A stretch of DNA of 64,000 nt from VBAS01 sp963773465 (GCA_963773465.1 CAVZBF010000002.1:558001-622000), one strand, 5' to 3'. Positions 18,773-28,683 are shown, numbered from the stretch's first letter. The notes: a model not told the origin generated them from the sequence alone. Made by a program: numbers and translations.

Positions 18773-18840
18773 AGAAAGTTTTTAAGCCATGAATCTACAA
18801 TAAAAAAAATTTCTGCTGATACTAAGCAAGTTTTTTGTTG

Positions 18841-19839
18841 TTATTGAATAATGATCTTTTCAGCATGTTTTTTACCTGTCTTTCTATTTGTAAGCTGTAA
18901 AATATAGCTGCCGGGCGTTACAATTGGGATGTTAAACGAAGCAGCATCCCGTTTCGATTTAAAACTGAGAATGCTTGTATAAACAATTTGTCCGCCCTGA
19001 TTTACTAACTCAACATTGTATTCACCGTGTTCCTGTTTTCTTAATTCAATTTTTACCGGTGATCCCGAAACGACAGGGTTAGGATAAACTTTAAAAAAAT
19101 TAAATGCTGTATCCTTAAATATTCGTTGAAGAAGCGGGGGCGCCGGTTTCTTTTTACGTACAATTAACCCAACATAGACCGTCTGACCGAGCACTATGTC
19201 GCCGAGGACAACTAAAAGTTGCTGCGGTCCCTTTGAGCTGACAACAATTTCTTTACTTTCAAATCCAACACAAGAAACATTCAAGGTAACTTGTTGCCAG
19301 TTCTCAAATAGGCGAATCTTGAATTCTCCTCTTTCATTTGCCATAACACCGCGAAAAGTTCCTTTTATCGTAATCGTTGCATAGGGTATCGGTTTGCCAT
19401 CGCCACTAATTATTTTTCCGGTTAGCCCAGTGGTGTCAATTTTTACCGGCATTGTTTCACTTGTCTTACATTTTACGGGTTCTTTGCTTGGCTCAAGCAA
19501 AATCGTATCTCCTTTTATCCGAATTACTTCGCCCTGGGCCTTTGCTTTTGTAGAAATAAGGAGAGCAGGTATTACTATTTGAAATAAATATTTTAACCAC
19601 GGAAGTCTTTTGCGCGGCATTTCAAAATCCCTGTTTAATTGATCACCCAAAAATCTTCCGCAAACAGAACCGGTTGATGGTTTCTTAAAAAAAGCTATCA
19701 GCTGTGCATCACTCATACCTGTAAAATCATGCACGGCTTTTTGACATGAATCGCAAAAACGGCCCTTGTCAACAGGAGTCATTTTATCCCAATTTTCATG
19801 ACAAGGCGCTGGGATCTGCAGTTGGAATTTTTTACTCAT
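18841..19839 (-). CDS. Membrane-anchored protein with cytosolic Cys motif, CarboxypepD_reg-like domain and T9SS-type tail
   Basis: 332 residues. Residues 1-75 are soluble and contain a conserved-looking Cys/His set (Cys13-His14, Cys29-x2-Cys32, His37, Cys60) in the frame IPAPCHENWDKMT and GRFCDSCQKAVHDFTGM, suggestive of a zinc or haem-free metal site. One membrane helix follows (about 81-98). Residues 139-215 match a CarboxypepD_reg-like beta-sandwich (LTGKIISGDGKPIPYATITIKGT). The last 75 residues (FFKVYPNPVVSGSPVKI to KIIIQ) match the type A T9SS sorting domain. The topology would put the N-terminus in the cytosol, odd for a T9SS substrate. Followed by a related gene 11 bases away. Confidence 0.75.
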   Translation of the reverse strand: MSKKFQLQIPAPCHENWDKMTPVDKGRFCDSCQKAVHDFTGMSDAQLIAFFKKPSTGSVCGRFLGDQLNRDFEMPRKRLPWLKYLFQIVIPALLISTKAKAQGEVIRIKGDTILLEPSKEPVKCKTSETMPVKIDTTGLTGKIISGDGKPIPYATITIKGTFRGVMANERGEFKIRLFENWQQVTLNVSCVGFESKEIVVSSKGPQQLLVVLGDIVLGQTVYVGLIVRKKKPAPPLLQRIFKDTAFNFFKVYPNPVVSGSPVKIELRKQEHGEYNVELVNQGGQIVYTSILSFKSKRDAASFNIPIVTPGSYILQLTNRKTGKKHAEKIIIQ

Positions 19840-19850
19840 GACATCAGTTT

Positions 19851-20873
19851 TTAATGAACAATAATTTTCCCTGATCGTATGAAACGATTTGTTCTATCAA
19901 CTACCTGGAGGATGTAAACACCGGCAGCTAGTCTTGCATCTATAGGATGACATATCCTGTTCATTCCTTCGTTAACGTTATATTCCCTTTCAGCAACCAG
20001 TTTATTTTCTAAGCTGAACACTCTTATAGTTACTTTGCTGTCGCTTTTATTTTTAAACTCTATATAAATATTTTGAGAACGCTGAACGGAATTGGGAAAA
20101 ATTCTTAATCCTTCCGGAAAACCTGATGGTGCTATGATTTTACCCGCAGCATTTGCCGGAGTTTCTTTAAGATTTGGGCATGCGGTTATTTTCTGGCTTG
20201 AATAAGTGACCCGCCGAAGTATACATACTGTTCCCGAAACTATAACTACTTCAGCTGCCGCCACATAATTTCTTTCAAGTGCCACTGTATAATTTTTGCC
20301 TGGCATTGCAGCATTCAGAGAAGAAGTATAAGTTTTATACCCCACATTGCTAACTCTTAATTCATATTCCTTTCCTGGAACGATTTTATTTGTTTGAACT
20401 CTTCCGAATGAGTCCGTAATTAAATGCAGCGTATTCTTTGCTCGTCCGGTTGAAATAATTTCAACACTTGCTCCAGGAAGAACTGCTCCATCAGATATAT
20501 CCTTTACAATGATTGTTCGTTGACTAGCAGTTTTTGTGGTTATGATAATAACAGCTTTGGGCGGTTTGCAAGAAATGATTTTTGCAAAATCCTTTGTATT
20601 CAGCAGAGAAATGCTTTCTATATTTTCAGGATCGAGTTTTTTAACATCAGCTTCGTCTTCAAGTATTCCATCAACAACATAAAGCGGCTTATCGGAATGC
20701 CGGAAAACCGGCTTGTGGCATATTATGACAACAGTGTCATTTGCACCTGGAAAAACTATGGGTTTATTAAAAACTTTTTCTCCGGGTATTGACCTGGCAT
20801 AAATGGTGGAATCCTGCGCAAAAACAAAATCACAAAAAACAAGAAAGATCAAGTGTAGAATTATTTGTTTCAT
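19851..20873 (-). CDS. Secreted protein with TonB-plug-like segment, CNA_B-like domain and T9SS-type tail
   Basis: About 340 residues; the ATG at 20873 fits the signal peptide (MKQIILHLIFLVFCDFVFAQ). Residues about 65-110 resemble the SusC/RagA-type plug motif (PLYVVDGIL, LDPENIESISLLN, KAVIIITTK) but no barrel is attached. A CNA_B/CarboxypepD_reg-like fold follows (VLPGASVEIISTG, YELRVSNVGYKTY). The last 80 residues (GLRIFPNSVQRSQNIYIEF to KIIVH) match the T9SS type A sorting region. Ordinary TonB-plug motifs without barrels are frequent in Bacteroidota regulatory or adhesion proteins. Probably an operon with the following gene at 18841-19839. Confidence 0.72.
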   Translation of the reverse strand: MKQIILHLIFLVFCDFVFAQDSTIYARSIPGEKVFNKPIVFPGANDTVVIICHKPVFRHSDKPLYVVDGILEDEADVKKLDPENIESISLLNTKDFAKIISCKPPKAVIIITTKTASQRTIIVKDISDGAVLPGASVEIISTGRAKNTLHLITDSFGRVQTNKIVPGKEYELRVSNVGYKTYTSSLNAAMPGKNYTVALERNYVAAAEVVIVSGTVCILRRVTYSSQKITACPNLKETPANAAGKIIAPSGFPEGLRIFPNSVQRSQNIYIEFKNKSDSKVTIRVFSLENKLVAEREYNVNEGMNRICHPIDARLAAGVYILQVVDRTNRFIRSGKIIVH

Positions 20874-21022
20874 AAGCAAAAAAGTTTGGGCAAGGAGTCC
20901 CGTGTATGCAGGACTCCGTTTAATTTAACTGGCTTTTCCACAATACCAACCTATTTAAAAGATGCGACTATTTTCACAATTACATAAACAGGAACAACAA
21001 TTTTTATTGTTAATTTTAACCA

Positions 21023-21642
21023 TTGGCTTTTTTAAAAAATATATCATCAACTAACCAAAGCGATACTGAGCTGGTAGCTATTTACCGGCAATCAGGAGAT
21101 CTGAAAGTATTGGGAGAACTATACCAGCGATACATGGAACTGGTATATGGCGTGTGCCTGAAATATTTGAAAGAACCGGAACAGGCGCAGGATGCCGTGA
21201 TGCAGATATTTGAAGAACTGGTATTAAAATTGAAAAAGCATGAAGTAGAGAATTTCAGAGGCTGGCTGCACCAGGTAGCAAAAAACCATTGCCTGATGCA
21301 ATTAAGGACGCCAAAGAATTTAAAAACAGTTGAACTTCCGGCATTACTTATGCAAAATGAGGAAGATGTGCATCTGAATGGCGTGATGGAAAGAAAGAGG
21401 AGAATTTTCAAAAATTGGAAAAATGTATCGCCTCCCTTTCCGACGAACAAAAAACGATGATAAAACTGTTTTACCTTGAAGGCAAGTGTTACAACGAAAT
21501 AGTTGAAATTACAGGGCATGAATGGAACCATGTACGCAGTTTGATACAAAATGGAAGACGAAATTTGAAACTATGCATGGAAAAACAGGAGCCAGAAGTG
21601 AGGAGCCAGAAATCAGGGAGTTTGACCGAATTTAAAATTTGA
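21023..21642 (+). CDS. ECF-type RNA polymerase sigma factor (frameshifted)
   Basis: Region 2 is clear in the first frame (AIYRQSGDLKVLGELYQRYMELVYGVCLKYL, then AQDAVMQIFEELVLKL); region 4 lies in the second (LSDEQKTMIKLFYLEGKCYNEIVEITGHEWNHVRSLIQNGRRNLK). The frames differ by one base near 21386-21400: restoring one A in the A-rich GAAAGAAAGAGG gives VMEKKEENFQKLEKC. The start is probably the TTG at 21023, as no ATG precedes region 2. It is followed 13 bases later by the anti-sigma-like gene, the usual ECF arrangement. Confidence 0.85.
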
Positions 21643-21655
21643 AATTGGAATATAA

Positions 21656-23062
21656 GTGTCAGAAGAGAAAAACATAAAAAATTTTACAGCTGCCGATATT
21701 GAAAAATATTGGACTGGTAAACTTAGCGCATCAGAAATGCATGCAATGGAAAAAGCAGCAATGGATGATCCATTTCTTGCAGATGCAATGGAAGGTTATA
21801 AAAACAAAGTGAATGTTGATGCTGATGTAAATACGTTGCGTGAAAGACTCGATAAAAGACTAATTGCCCTTGCCCCGGTTGTCTCAATAAAACAAAAGAA
21901 ATTTCCATGGCTGAAAGTTGCGGCTGCTATTATTATCGTTGGTGGAATGGGTTTGCTTGTTCAGCAAGTAGTATTTAAGAATAGAAGCGAAAGTCCAATT
22001 GCCAATACGAAAAACGATCAACTTCAAAAAGCTGAGCCGGATACAAATAATAATGCGGCAGTACCGCCAATATCGGGAGATATCCAGGGAAGTTTGGGAG
22101 CTAATCCGCCAGATTCGTCTGCACTTAAAGCGCAGCAAAAGGCTCCGGAAAATTTGAATGCAATAACTCTTACTGATAAAAAGAATGAAGATACACTAAA
22201 CGTTACGGCAAGTGTGACAGCTAAGGAATTTAAAATAACAGATGAACAGAAAAAAGATTCGGTAGGCAATGCAGTTGCAACTGCTGACGCCGAAAGAGTA
22301 ACTGAAAAATTTGCAAAAATATCTGCCGAAAAACCAGGCGTTGACGAAATCTCTAAATTCAGAAAGGATTCATTTTTGCACGAGGACGTTTATAAAGACA
22401 AAAATGCGGTTGCGACCAATGCAAAAAGATATGCCCCAGCTGGTGCGGTAAGCCAGGGTTTCGGAATAACAACATTTACTAATAGATACAACTACCGTGT
22501 AGTAGATGCGCAAAATAACCCTGTGCCTTTTGCAAATGTGATGAATACCCGGGATAACGTTGGCACGTATACTGACATCAAGGGTAATTTCAATCTTGTT
22601 TCAAGTGATAGTATTTTAAATGTTCAAATCAGGTCACTTGGATATCTTTCAAGTAACTATAAAATTGTTCCTTCCAGTCAATTCAAAAGCCTGACATTAA
22701 AAGAAGATTTTTATGCAAGAAGGGAAATACTGGATTCAAGCAGGCAAGTGGTAAGCAATGCTGCAAGAAAAGATACTGCGGAGCTTGTAGAACCTGAAGT
22801 TGGATGGCCAAATTATAATACATATATAGCTAATAATATTCAAATACCTGATAATATCAGGAAGAAAAGCACACTCACCAACGTTGAACTTAGTTTTGAT
22901 GTAGATAAATCCGGCAACCCTGTAAATATTAAAGTAACAAAATCATCACGATGTAAAGAATGTGATGATGAAGCGATCCGCTTGCTTAAAGAAGGGCCAA
23001 AGTGGAAAAAGAAGGGAAGAAGGTCCAAAACCACAATCTCGATAGCCGTAGATCAAAAGTGA
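21656..23062 (+). CDS. Anti-sigma-like protein fused to CarboxypepD_reg-like and TonB C-terminal domains
   Basis: 468 residues from a GTG start. Residues 1-80 form a cytosolic domain (TAADIEKYWTGKLSASEMHAME) typical of Bacteroidota anti-sigma-like proteins; a membrane helix spans about 86-107; a charged Ala/Lys/Asp-rich periplasmic linker follows; residues about 278-340 are a CarboxypepD_reg-like sandwich (YRVVDAQNNPVPFANVM); the last 75 residues are a TonB C-terminal domain (VELSFDVDKSGNPVNIKVTK, then CDDEAIRLLKEGPKWKKKGRRSK). It presumably holds the neighbouring sigma factor at the membrane and could respond to outer-membrane receptors through its TonB-like end; this is inference. Confidence 0.8.
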   Translation: MSEEKNIKNFTAADIEKYWTGKLSASEMHAMEKAAMDDPFLADAMEGYKNKVNVDADVNTLRERLDKRLIALAPVVSIKQKKFPWLKVAAAIIIVGGMGLLVQQVVFKNRSESPIANTKNDQLQKAEPDTNNNAAVPPISGDIQGSLGANPPDSSALKAQQKAPENLNAITLTDKKNEDTLNVTASVTAKEFKITDEQKKDSVGNAVATADAERVTEKFAKISAEKPGVDEISKFRKDSFLHEDVYKDKNAVATNAKRYAPAGAVSQGFGITTFTNRYNYRVVDAQNNPVPFANVMNTRDNVGTYTDIKGNFNLVSSDSILNVQIRSLGYLSSNYKIVPSSQFKSLTLKEDFYARREILDSSRQVVSNAARKDTAELVEPEVGWPNYNTYIANNIQIPDNIRKKSTLTNVELSFDVDKSGNPVNIKVTKSSRCKECDDEAIRLLKEGPKWKKKGRRSKTTISIAVDQK

Positions 23063-23063
23063 G

Positions 23064-23147
23064 ATGATAATCGATCGCTGACAGATGATGGTTGATTTTC
23101 CGCATATAACAACTATCATCTAAAAAGTTATCATCTATCATCTATTC
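23064..23147. repeat. GATGATA word-repeat gap
   Basis: The gap after the anti-sigma gene iterates GATGAT/ATGATGGTT on the left and AACTATCATCT, TTATCATCTATCATCTA on the right. The best arms (AGATGATGGTT and AACTATCATCT) pair with one mismatch. No gene. Confidence 0.55.
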
Positions 23148-23150
23148 CCC

Positions 23151-23158
23151 TACCTTTG
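23151..23158 (+). promoter_or_regulatory. -7 box TACCTTTG
   Basis: Perfect TAnnTTTG match 23 bases ahead of the ATG at 23182, an ordinary spacing for a short leader. No TTTG at the expected -33 position. Confidence 0.5.
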
Positions 23159-23181
23159 TCTTCCTAAAATTAATTGTCATC

Positions 23182-24016
23182 ATGAAAAAATTCTTTTTAT
23201 TAGCTGCTGCTTCCTATATATTTTTTTCAAGTGAAGCCCAGCAATTGAACACACCGCAGCCTAGTCCCACAGCAACCGTTAAGCAAAACTTTGCTTTATC
23301 CAGCATTGAAATTTCATATTCCCGTCCGGGAGTAAAAGGCCGTAAAATATTCGGCGATCTTGTTCCTTACGGAAAAGTATGGAGAACCGGTGCTAATAAT
23401 GCAACTACGATCACTTTTGGTGAAGAAGTAATGATCGGTGGTAAAAAAGTTCCTGCTGGTAAATATGGCTTGCTTACGATCCCTGAAGAAAATGAGTGGA
23501 CAGTGATCATTTCAAAACAAACTAATGTAACAAGTCCCGCTGATTATAAACAAGACCAGGATGTTGTAAGAGTGAGTACAAAACCGGAGAAAGTGCCTTT
23601 TTCTATTGAAACATTCATGATAAATATTGATAACATAAAAAGTAATAGCTGTGAGATCGCTTTTGGATGGGACAATGTTTATACAAGCTTTCCTGTAACT
23701 GCCGATGTTGAAAGTAAAGTAATGGAGCAGATCAAAAATTCAGTGGAAAATGATAACAGGCCTTATTTTAATGCTGCACTGTATTACATTGATAATGGAA
23801 AAGACCTGAACAAAGCAATAGAATGGCTGGATAAGGCGTATGCTGCAAAATCCCGAGGCATTCTGGGTGCTGTATCAAAAAGCCCGTGCTCAGAAAATGC
23901 TTGGCAAAAAAAATGATGCATTAGCTACATCAAACAAATCAATTGAAATTGCTAAAAAAGCAAAAAATGATGATTACGTAGCTTTGAATGAGAAGCTGCA
24001 GAAAGAAATGAAATAA
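23182..24016 (+). CDS. DUF2911 domain exported protein (frameshifted)
   Basis: Signal peptide ends SSEAQQ. The DUF2911 domain is recognised by ISYSRPGVKGRKIFGDLVPYGKVWRTGANNATTITF, GGKKVPAGKYGLLTIP and the WTVIISKQ segment. Near 23844-23848 an extra A in the run GCAAAATCCC changes the frame; removing it continues as AANPEAFWVLYQKARAQKMLGKKNDALATSNKSIEIAKKAKND to a TAA at 24014-24016, a TPR-like tail seen in longer family members. Repaired length is about 277 residues. Function unknown for the family. Confidence 0.86.
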
Positions 24017-24039
24017 AATTTATTGAGGAATATTTTTAC

Positions 24040-24062
24040 AATCCCTGCTTATGGCAGGGATT
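24040..24062. terminator. Bidirectional hairpin terminator overlapping symporter 3' end
   Basis: AATCCCTGC pairs with GCAGGGATT around loop TTATG, followed by TTTCTTTTTT on the plus strand. The TAA stop of the minus-strand symporter (24049-24051) lies in the loop and its last residues SLP are encoded by the stem, the same design as at 18091-18115. Confidence 0.88.
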
Positions 24063-25778
24063 TTCTTTTTTGCATTATTGGATTCAGAATAATTGCAAAT
24101 ATAATAACACCAAATGCACCGATAGGATTTAACCAGAGAAAGCCTAAGCCTATCAATTTTAATTTTGCAGGGATATAAATTGAGAAGATCAATAATTGAG
24201 TTAACAGCGTTGCATAGAATACAGCATTACCATTCGTTATCTTTTTGAAAAATAAAGCGACAAGAAAAACTCCAAGAATAGGTCCGTAAAAAATTGACCC
24301 CAGTTCATTTACTGTTTCAATAAGACTGTTCCCGATATTATAAGAATACATTGCGACGATCACACAAAAAATTCCCCAGAGAAGTGTATACCGTTTCGAC
24401 ATCCGGTATTCAGCTTCATTGGAAATTTCTTTTTTGGAAAACCGCCGGTGAAAATCAACCATCGTACTCGATGCAAGTGAATTAATGGCTGCCGCAATAC
24501 TGCCCCATGAGGCAAGAAAAATTATTGCGATCAGCAAACCTACCATTCCCACCGGTAAATTATCAACTACAAAACGGAGAAAGATATAATTCGTGTCACT
24601 GGTATCACCTTCTACTTTTGCAGCCACCATCCATGTCCTTACTTTTTTCCGAATACTATCTGATTGTTGTTGAAGATTGTTCAGCTCAATACCCTTTTGA
24701 TCTTTTTCTACTCCGCTATTTGCATCGGCAAATAAAGCGACGGTAGTTTTTCTTTTGTTCAGCCAGGTCGTTATATGTTTTTTGTGCAATAGACAGCGAG
24801 TCTTTATATGATGTATTCTCCAGTTTGTTTAATTGCGCCTGGTTAAAAAACAAAGGAGCATTATTGAATTGATAAAAAGTAAAAACCAATGCCCCGATCA
24901 ATAATATTGCAAATTGCATTGGCACTTTTACAAGTCCATTCATCAGCAAACCCATCCGGCTTTCGGTGAGTGATTTAGCAGTAAGATAACGGCCTACCTG
25001 GCTTTGGTCTGTTCCGAAATAAGATAAAGCAAGAAAGAAGCCGCCGATGATGCCGCTCCATATATTGTATTTATCTCCCCAATCAAAACCATTTCCTTTT
25101 TCAAAACCGGTGGTAATAACATTCAGTCTTCCCAGTTTACCGCTTACTTGTAAAGAATCGATAAAGCCAACTCCTGCCGGCAACATATGAACAACCATGT
25201 AGGCAGCCAGGAACATTCCTGTAAAAATGATAATGAGCTGCAATTGCTGTGTGTAGGCAACTGCTTTTGCACCGCCGCTAATTGTATAAATTATCAGCAA
25301 TCCACCCATGAAAAGATTTGTCCAATAAATATTCCAGCCTAATAAAGAGGAAAGAATGATCGACGGAGCAAATACACTGATGCCGGTTGAAACTCCTCTT
25401 TGCAATAAAAATAAAAATGATGTAAGTGTTCTTGTTTTTCCATCAAACCTGTTTTCGAGAAATTCATACGCAGTATACACTTTTAATTTGCTGAAAATGG
25501 GAACAAAGAAGATGACAGATGACGATCATCGCTAATGGAAGACCAAAATAATATTGAACGAACCGCATACCGTCAGTATAGGCCTGGCCGGGAGCAGATA
25601 GAAAAGTAATAGCACTTGCCTGCGTGCCCATGATGCTTAACAATATCAAGCCCCATGGCAGGCTTCTGTTAGCAAGTATATAACCATCCAGATTGTGGGT
25701 AGTGCGGCTTCTGTATAAACCATATGCAATTATCCCGGTTAATGTAATGGCAAGTATTATCCAATCGAGTTGGCTCAT
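24049..25778 (-). CDS. Sodium:solute symporter (SSS family), two frameshifts
   Basis: A multi-pass inner-membrane carrier of the sodium/solute (SLC5-like) family, split over three frames. N-terminal piece 25464-25778 (LDWIILAITLTGIIAYGLYRSRTT, LPWGLILLSIMGTQASAITFLSAPGQAY), middle 24716-25480 (ENRFDGKTRTLTSFLFLLQRGVSTGISVFAPSIIL, ISGGAKAVAYTQQLQ, FGTDQSQVGRYLTAKS), C-terminal 24049-24789 (SWGSIAAAINSLASSTMVDFHRR, GSIFYGPILGVFLVALF). One extra base near 25515 and one extra A in the run at 24747-24751 (plus-strand T run) restore a single frame of about 575 residues. The substrate is not evident; the adjacent PIG-L deacetylase suggests an N-acylated sugar or similar. Its ATG overlaps the stop of a 40-residue membrane protein. 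Confidence 0.88.
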
Positions 25779-25897
25779 GAAAAGGCTTTGGTGAAAAGGC
25801 TAAACAGAATTATAAGCAGCACAAGGAAAACAAGAACGAACACATACCAATGGTTCCATGATTTGAATAAAGGTATTTTATCGTTGTTGTCCTGCAT
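25775..25897 (-). CDS. 40-residue single-helix membrane protein, symporter partner
   Basis: Starts with ATG at 25897, stops with TGA at 25775-25777, overlapping the symporter start by 4 bases (ATGA), so translation is likely coupled. The protein has a short polar N-terminus (MQDNNDKIPLFKSWNHWYV) and one strong transmembrane helix rich in Val, Leu, Ile and Phe, ending FTKAFS. Tiny proteins of this sort often precede SSS transporters as accessory subunits; a stabilising or gating role is inference. Confidence 0.75.
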   Translation of the reverse strand: MQDNNDKIPLFKSWNHWYVFVLVFLVLLIILFSLFTKAFS

Positions 25898-25909
25898 ATA
25901 GAATATTTA

Positions 25910-25981
25910 AATGTTCAATGCTCAACGCTCAATTAGAGCAGCTCAAAAAAGTTGAGTATTGAACATTGAGCATTGAACATT
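25910..25981. repeat. ATTGAACATT/ATTGAGCATT inverted repeat
   Basis: AATGTTCAATGCTCAA (25910-25925) is the exact reverse complement of TTGAGCATTGAACATT (25966-25981); further word copies (CGCTCAAT, GAGTATTGAA) fill the middle. It separates two tiny membrane genes and uses the same words as the insert inside the Mur ligase gene. Confidence 0.8.
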
Positions 25982-25995
25982 AACATTTTTTGAAG

Positions 25996-26148
25996 TTATC
26001 GTTTCCTTAGCAATCCCGAAAGCAAAAGACCGAGCGCCAATCCGATCAATAAACCTACTGTCACTCTTTTGATCAAAAAACCAAGAAGCAACCCAATCAC
26101 AACAGTTACTACTACAGCAATTGTTCTTCTTGTATCCGAACTATTCAT
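25996..26148 (-). CDS. 50-residue Gly/Leu-rich membrane protein
   Basis: ATG at 26146-26148 shares its A with the TAA stop of the upstream PIG-L gene (TAATG), ending with TAA at 25996-25998. After a polar start (MNSSDTRRT) there are two closely spaced hydrophobic helices (VVVTVVIGLLLGFLI and VGLLIGLALGLLLSGLL) split by KRVT, and a basic LRKR end. No homologous function is recognised; the coupling puts it in the PIG-L/symporter operon. Confidence 0.65.
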   Translation of the reverse strand: MNSSDTRRTIAVVVTVVIGLLLGFLIKRVTVGLLIGLALGLLLSGLLRKR

Positions 26149-28683
26149 TAAAATGCTTTTTTCCTGTTTAATGCAATGAGATTTGCCAGCAAACGATATG
26201 CGCCCGGAACACCTGCAGGCAACTCTCTGAAAAATACAAGACCAGTATAGGTAAAATATCCGCTACCATATTTTGCAATCAATAAACTTCCATCATCAGG
26301 TTTTTCACCGGGATCATTCATGGCAAGAATTTTTTCAAACTTACCTGTTGTATCGATACGCATCATAAATACTTCTTTCCTGTATCCAACCCTTAAAATC
26401 ATCTTGTGTTATTTTATTTGGGAAATTTAATGCAGGATGCTCCGGTTTTAAAAAAGTAACAGGCGCATTTTCATCAGTAACACGATTTCTTGATATCGTA
26501 AAATCATAAGGACCGATCTTTGATCTTACATTACTAATGAAATTACTTGTGTTATATTGAACGATAAGATTTCCTCCTTGCTCTACATATTTCATTAGCT
26601 TATCATAATAATTACCGATCCAGTCAAGCGTATTATAAGCTCTTACGCCAACGATGATTGCATCGAATTTATCTAATGGATTTTTAGCGATTTCTTTTAG
26701 ATTCAGCCGGTTTACTTCAAAACCCATTTGTTCCAATGCTTCGGGCACTTTATCACCGGCACCAACTATATAACCTATTTTTTTTCCATAGGTTTCTACA
26801 TTTACAACTTTCAAAGCAACATCGGCATCGTGAAAATAATTGATCGCAGGAATATGATCATATTTCACTTCATGCCTGTCGCTTTTAATTAAATTGTTAC
26901 CGGAGGTATCAGTAACTGCGAATAATACATTTGCAGACGACTTGATGTCTTTACCACTATAATCAAATCCCAATGTCTGGTTCTTTGAATTGACGCGTAT
27001 CCGCTGGCTACTGAAAGAGACATTCGTAAACGGCCTCATATCACTTTCATTAAGCGCAACAATTTTTCCGGTGAAATCTTTTTTTAAACCTTTTAATGAA
27101 ACAGTACCGCTGGTTTTATCATTCCCGTTTCCGTTCATGATAATTTTTAGACCATCAGATGGGGTAATTAAAACAGGAGGAACGACAACCAAAGGCCAAT
27201 ACAATTCTCCTCTTACAGGATCGGTGAACTTAAATCTGACATGTTTTTGAAAACTGAAGGCTTTCCTTCGATATTCAACAACAAAAATTACTTTATACGC
27301 CGGGTGTACATCAGGTTCACCAATCATTTCTGGATTCGCTACATTAAAATAGCCTTCGGTCCATTTTCTTTTCAAGCCAATACGGCTGTGTCAATGGTTT
27401 TGAAGATGGAACATAAATAGTTTTACTAAAATTTAGGTTCCTGTTTTTTATCAGCGGCTGCTTTAAGGCAGAATCAAATTGATCAACATAAATACCTTTT
27501 AAGACTGCATTAACTCCAAGCCGGTTATTGAATTGAAAATTAAATCGTATTGAATCGGTTTGTACTGCAAATTGCTCTGATGTAAAAACATCAAGCCATA
27601 AACCGCTGCACTGAGCAACCAATTCACGGTCTCTTTTGATTTTTGTTCCTTCCAATTAATAGCGTTTCGATTATTTTTAGCACTAATATTATCTTCTGCA
27701 ATACTCCCCTGAATGTAATGATAGAGTTCTACCAAAGCTTTCACTGAATTCTCGGGATGCAGAAAATCAAATGAAGCAGAAATATCATTCACCATTTTTT
27801 CAATTGCTTCTCCGCCGTTTACTTTTTTCCAGCTAAGATCAATTCCTTCCAATAGATCATTTTTTGGTTGATCACCTTTTGTGGCGGTAAAAAATTCGAT
27901 TGCTTCGCCCCTTCCTGCAGGTACGCCAAAGCCCTGGCTTTTATGCTGGCTACGGCTTTCCGCAGCAATTTCACCATAACTTTTTCCAAGCAATGGATTA
28001 TAACCGCCAACATCTAATTTAAACTGATCATCTCGTTGCGTATTCGTATTGCCGAAATTAAAAGTGTTCCATAAAACTCTTTTTACCTGCCAGGGTTGTA
28101 CATATTTCAATTGCTCAGGAAAACGAGTGGGATCGGCGGCAGCGCTGAATGCTTCATTTGCTAAAATTGCTGAAGCAGTATGATGCCCATGTCCGCCTTC
28201 GCCTGTAGTTGGGAATCTTGTAATAATTATATCCGGTTGAAATTTTCTTATCACCCAAACCACATCACTGAGAATTTTTTCTTTATCCCATTTTGTAAAT
28301 GTTTCCTCGGGATTTTTTGAAAATCCAAAATCAAATGCTCGGGTAAAAAATTGTTCGCCGCCATCGATTCTTCTTGCAGATAATAATTCCTGCGTTCTTA
28401 TTAATCCAAGATCAATGCCCTGTTCATCGCCGATCAGGTTTTGCCCGCCATCACCTCTTGTCATTGACAAATAACCCGTGCGGTATAATTTATCTTTTGA
28501 AAAATAAGCGATCAATCTTGTGTTCTCATCATCAGGGTGAGCAGCGACATATAAAACCGAGCCAAGCACATTAAGCTTCTTAATAGCAAGGTAAATATCA
28601 GCAGATGTCCATGATTGAGGAGACTGAGCGAAAAGGCGTAAAGTTAAAATGGCAGCAAAAGCAAAACAGTAAATTTTCTTCAT
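26148..28683 (-). CDS. PIG-L/LmbE family deacetylase, exported, three frameshifts
   Basis: An exported zinc-dependent N-deacetylase-like protein of about 840 residues after repair. Signal peptide ends LFAQ. The LmbE domain shows the zinc motif AHPDDE (residues 48-53), SMTRGDGGQNLIG, RTQELLSARRIDGGEQFF and HGHHTAS (about 165-171). The C-terminal half has beta-rich segments and a ThuA/GATase-like part (EQMGFEVNRLNL, DAIIVGVRAYNTLDWIGNY, VEQGGNLIVQYNTSNF) ending with AMNDPGEKPDDGSLLIAKYGSG. Frames change near 27632 (lost A in CAAAAATC), 27364-27367 (extra A) and about 26360. Substrates of these large Bacteroidota members are unknown; amide-linked sugars are likely. It leads an operon with two tiny membrane proteins and the symporter. 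Confidence 0.87.

Noticed and set aside
18841..20873. SusC/RagA-type receptor pair
   Set aside because: Only plug-like and carboxypeptidase-regulatory segments are seen; no barrel.
24716..25778. Separate small transporter genes
   Set aside because: Adjacent pieces join at single-base shifts into one normal symporter; separate proteins are not supported.
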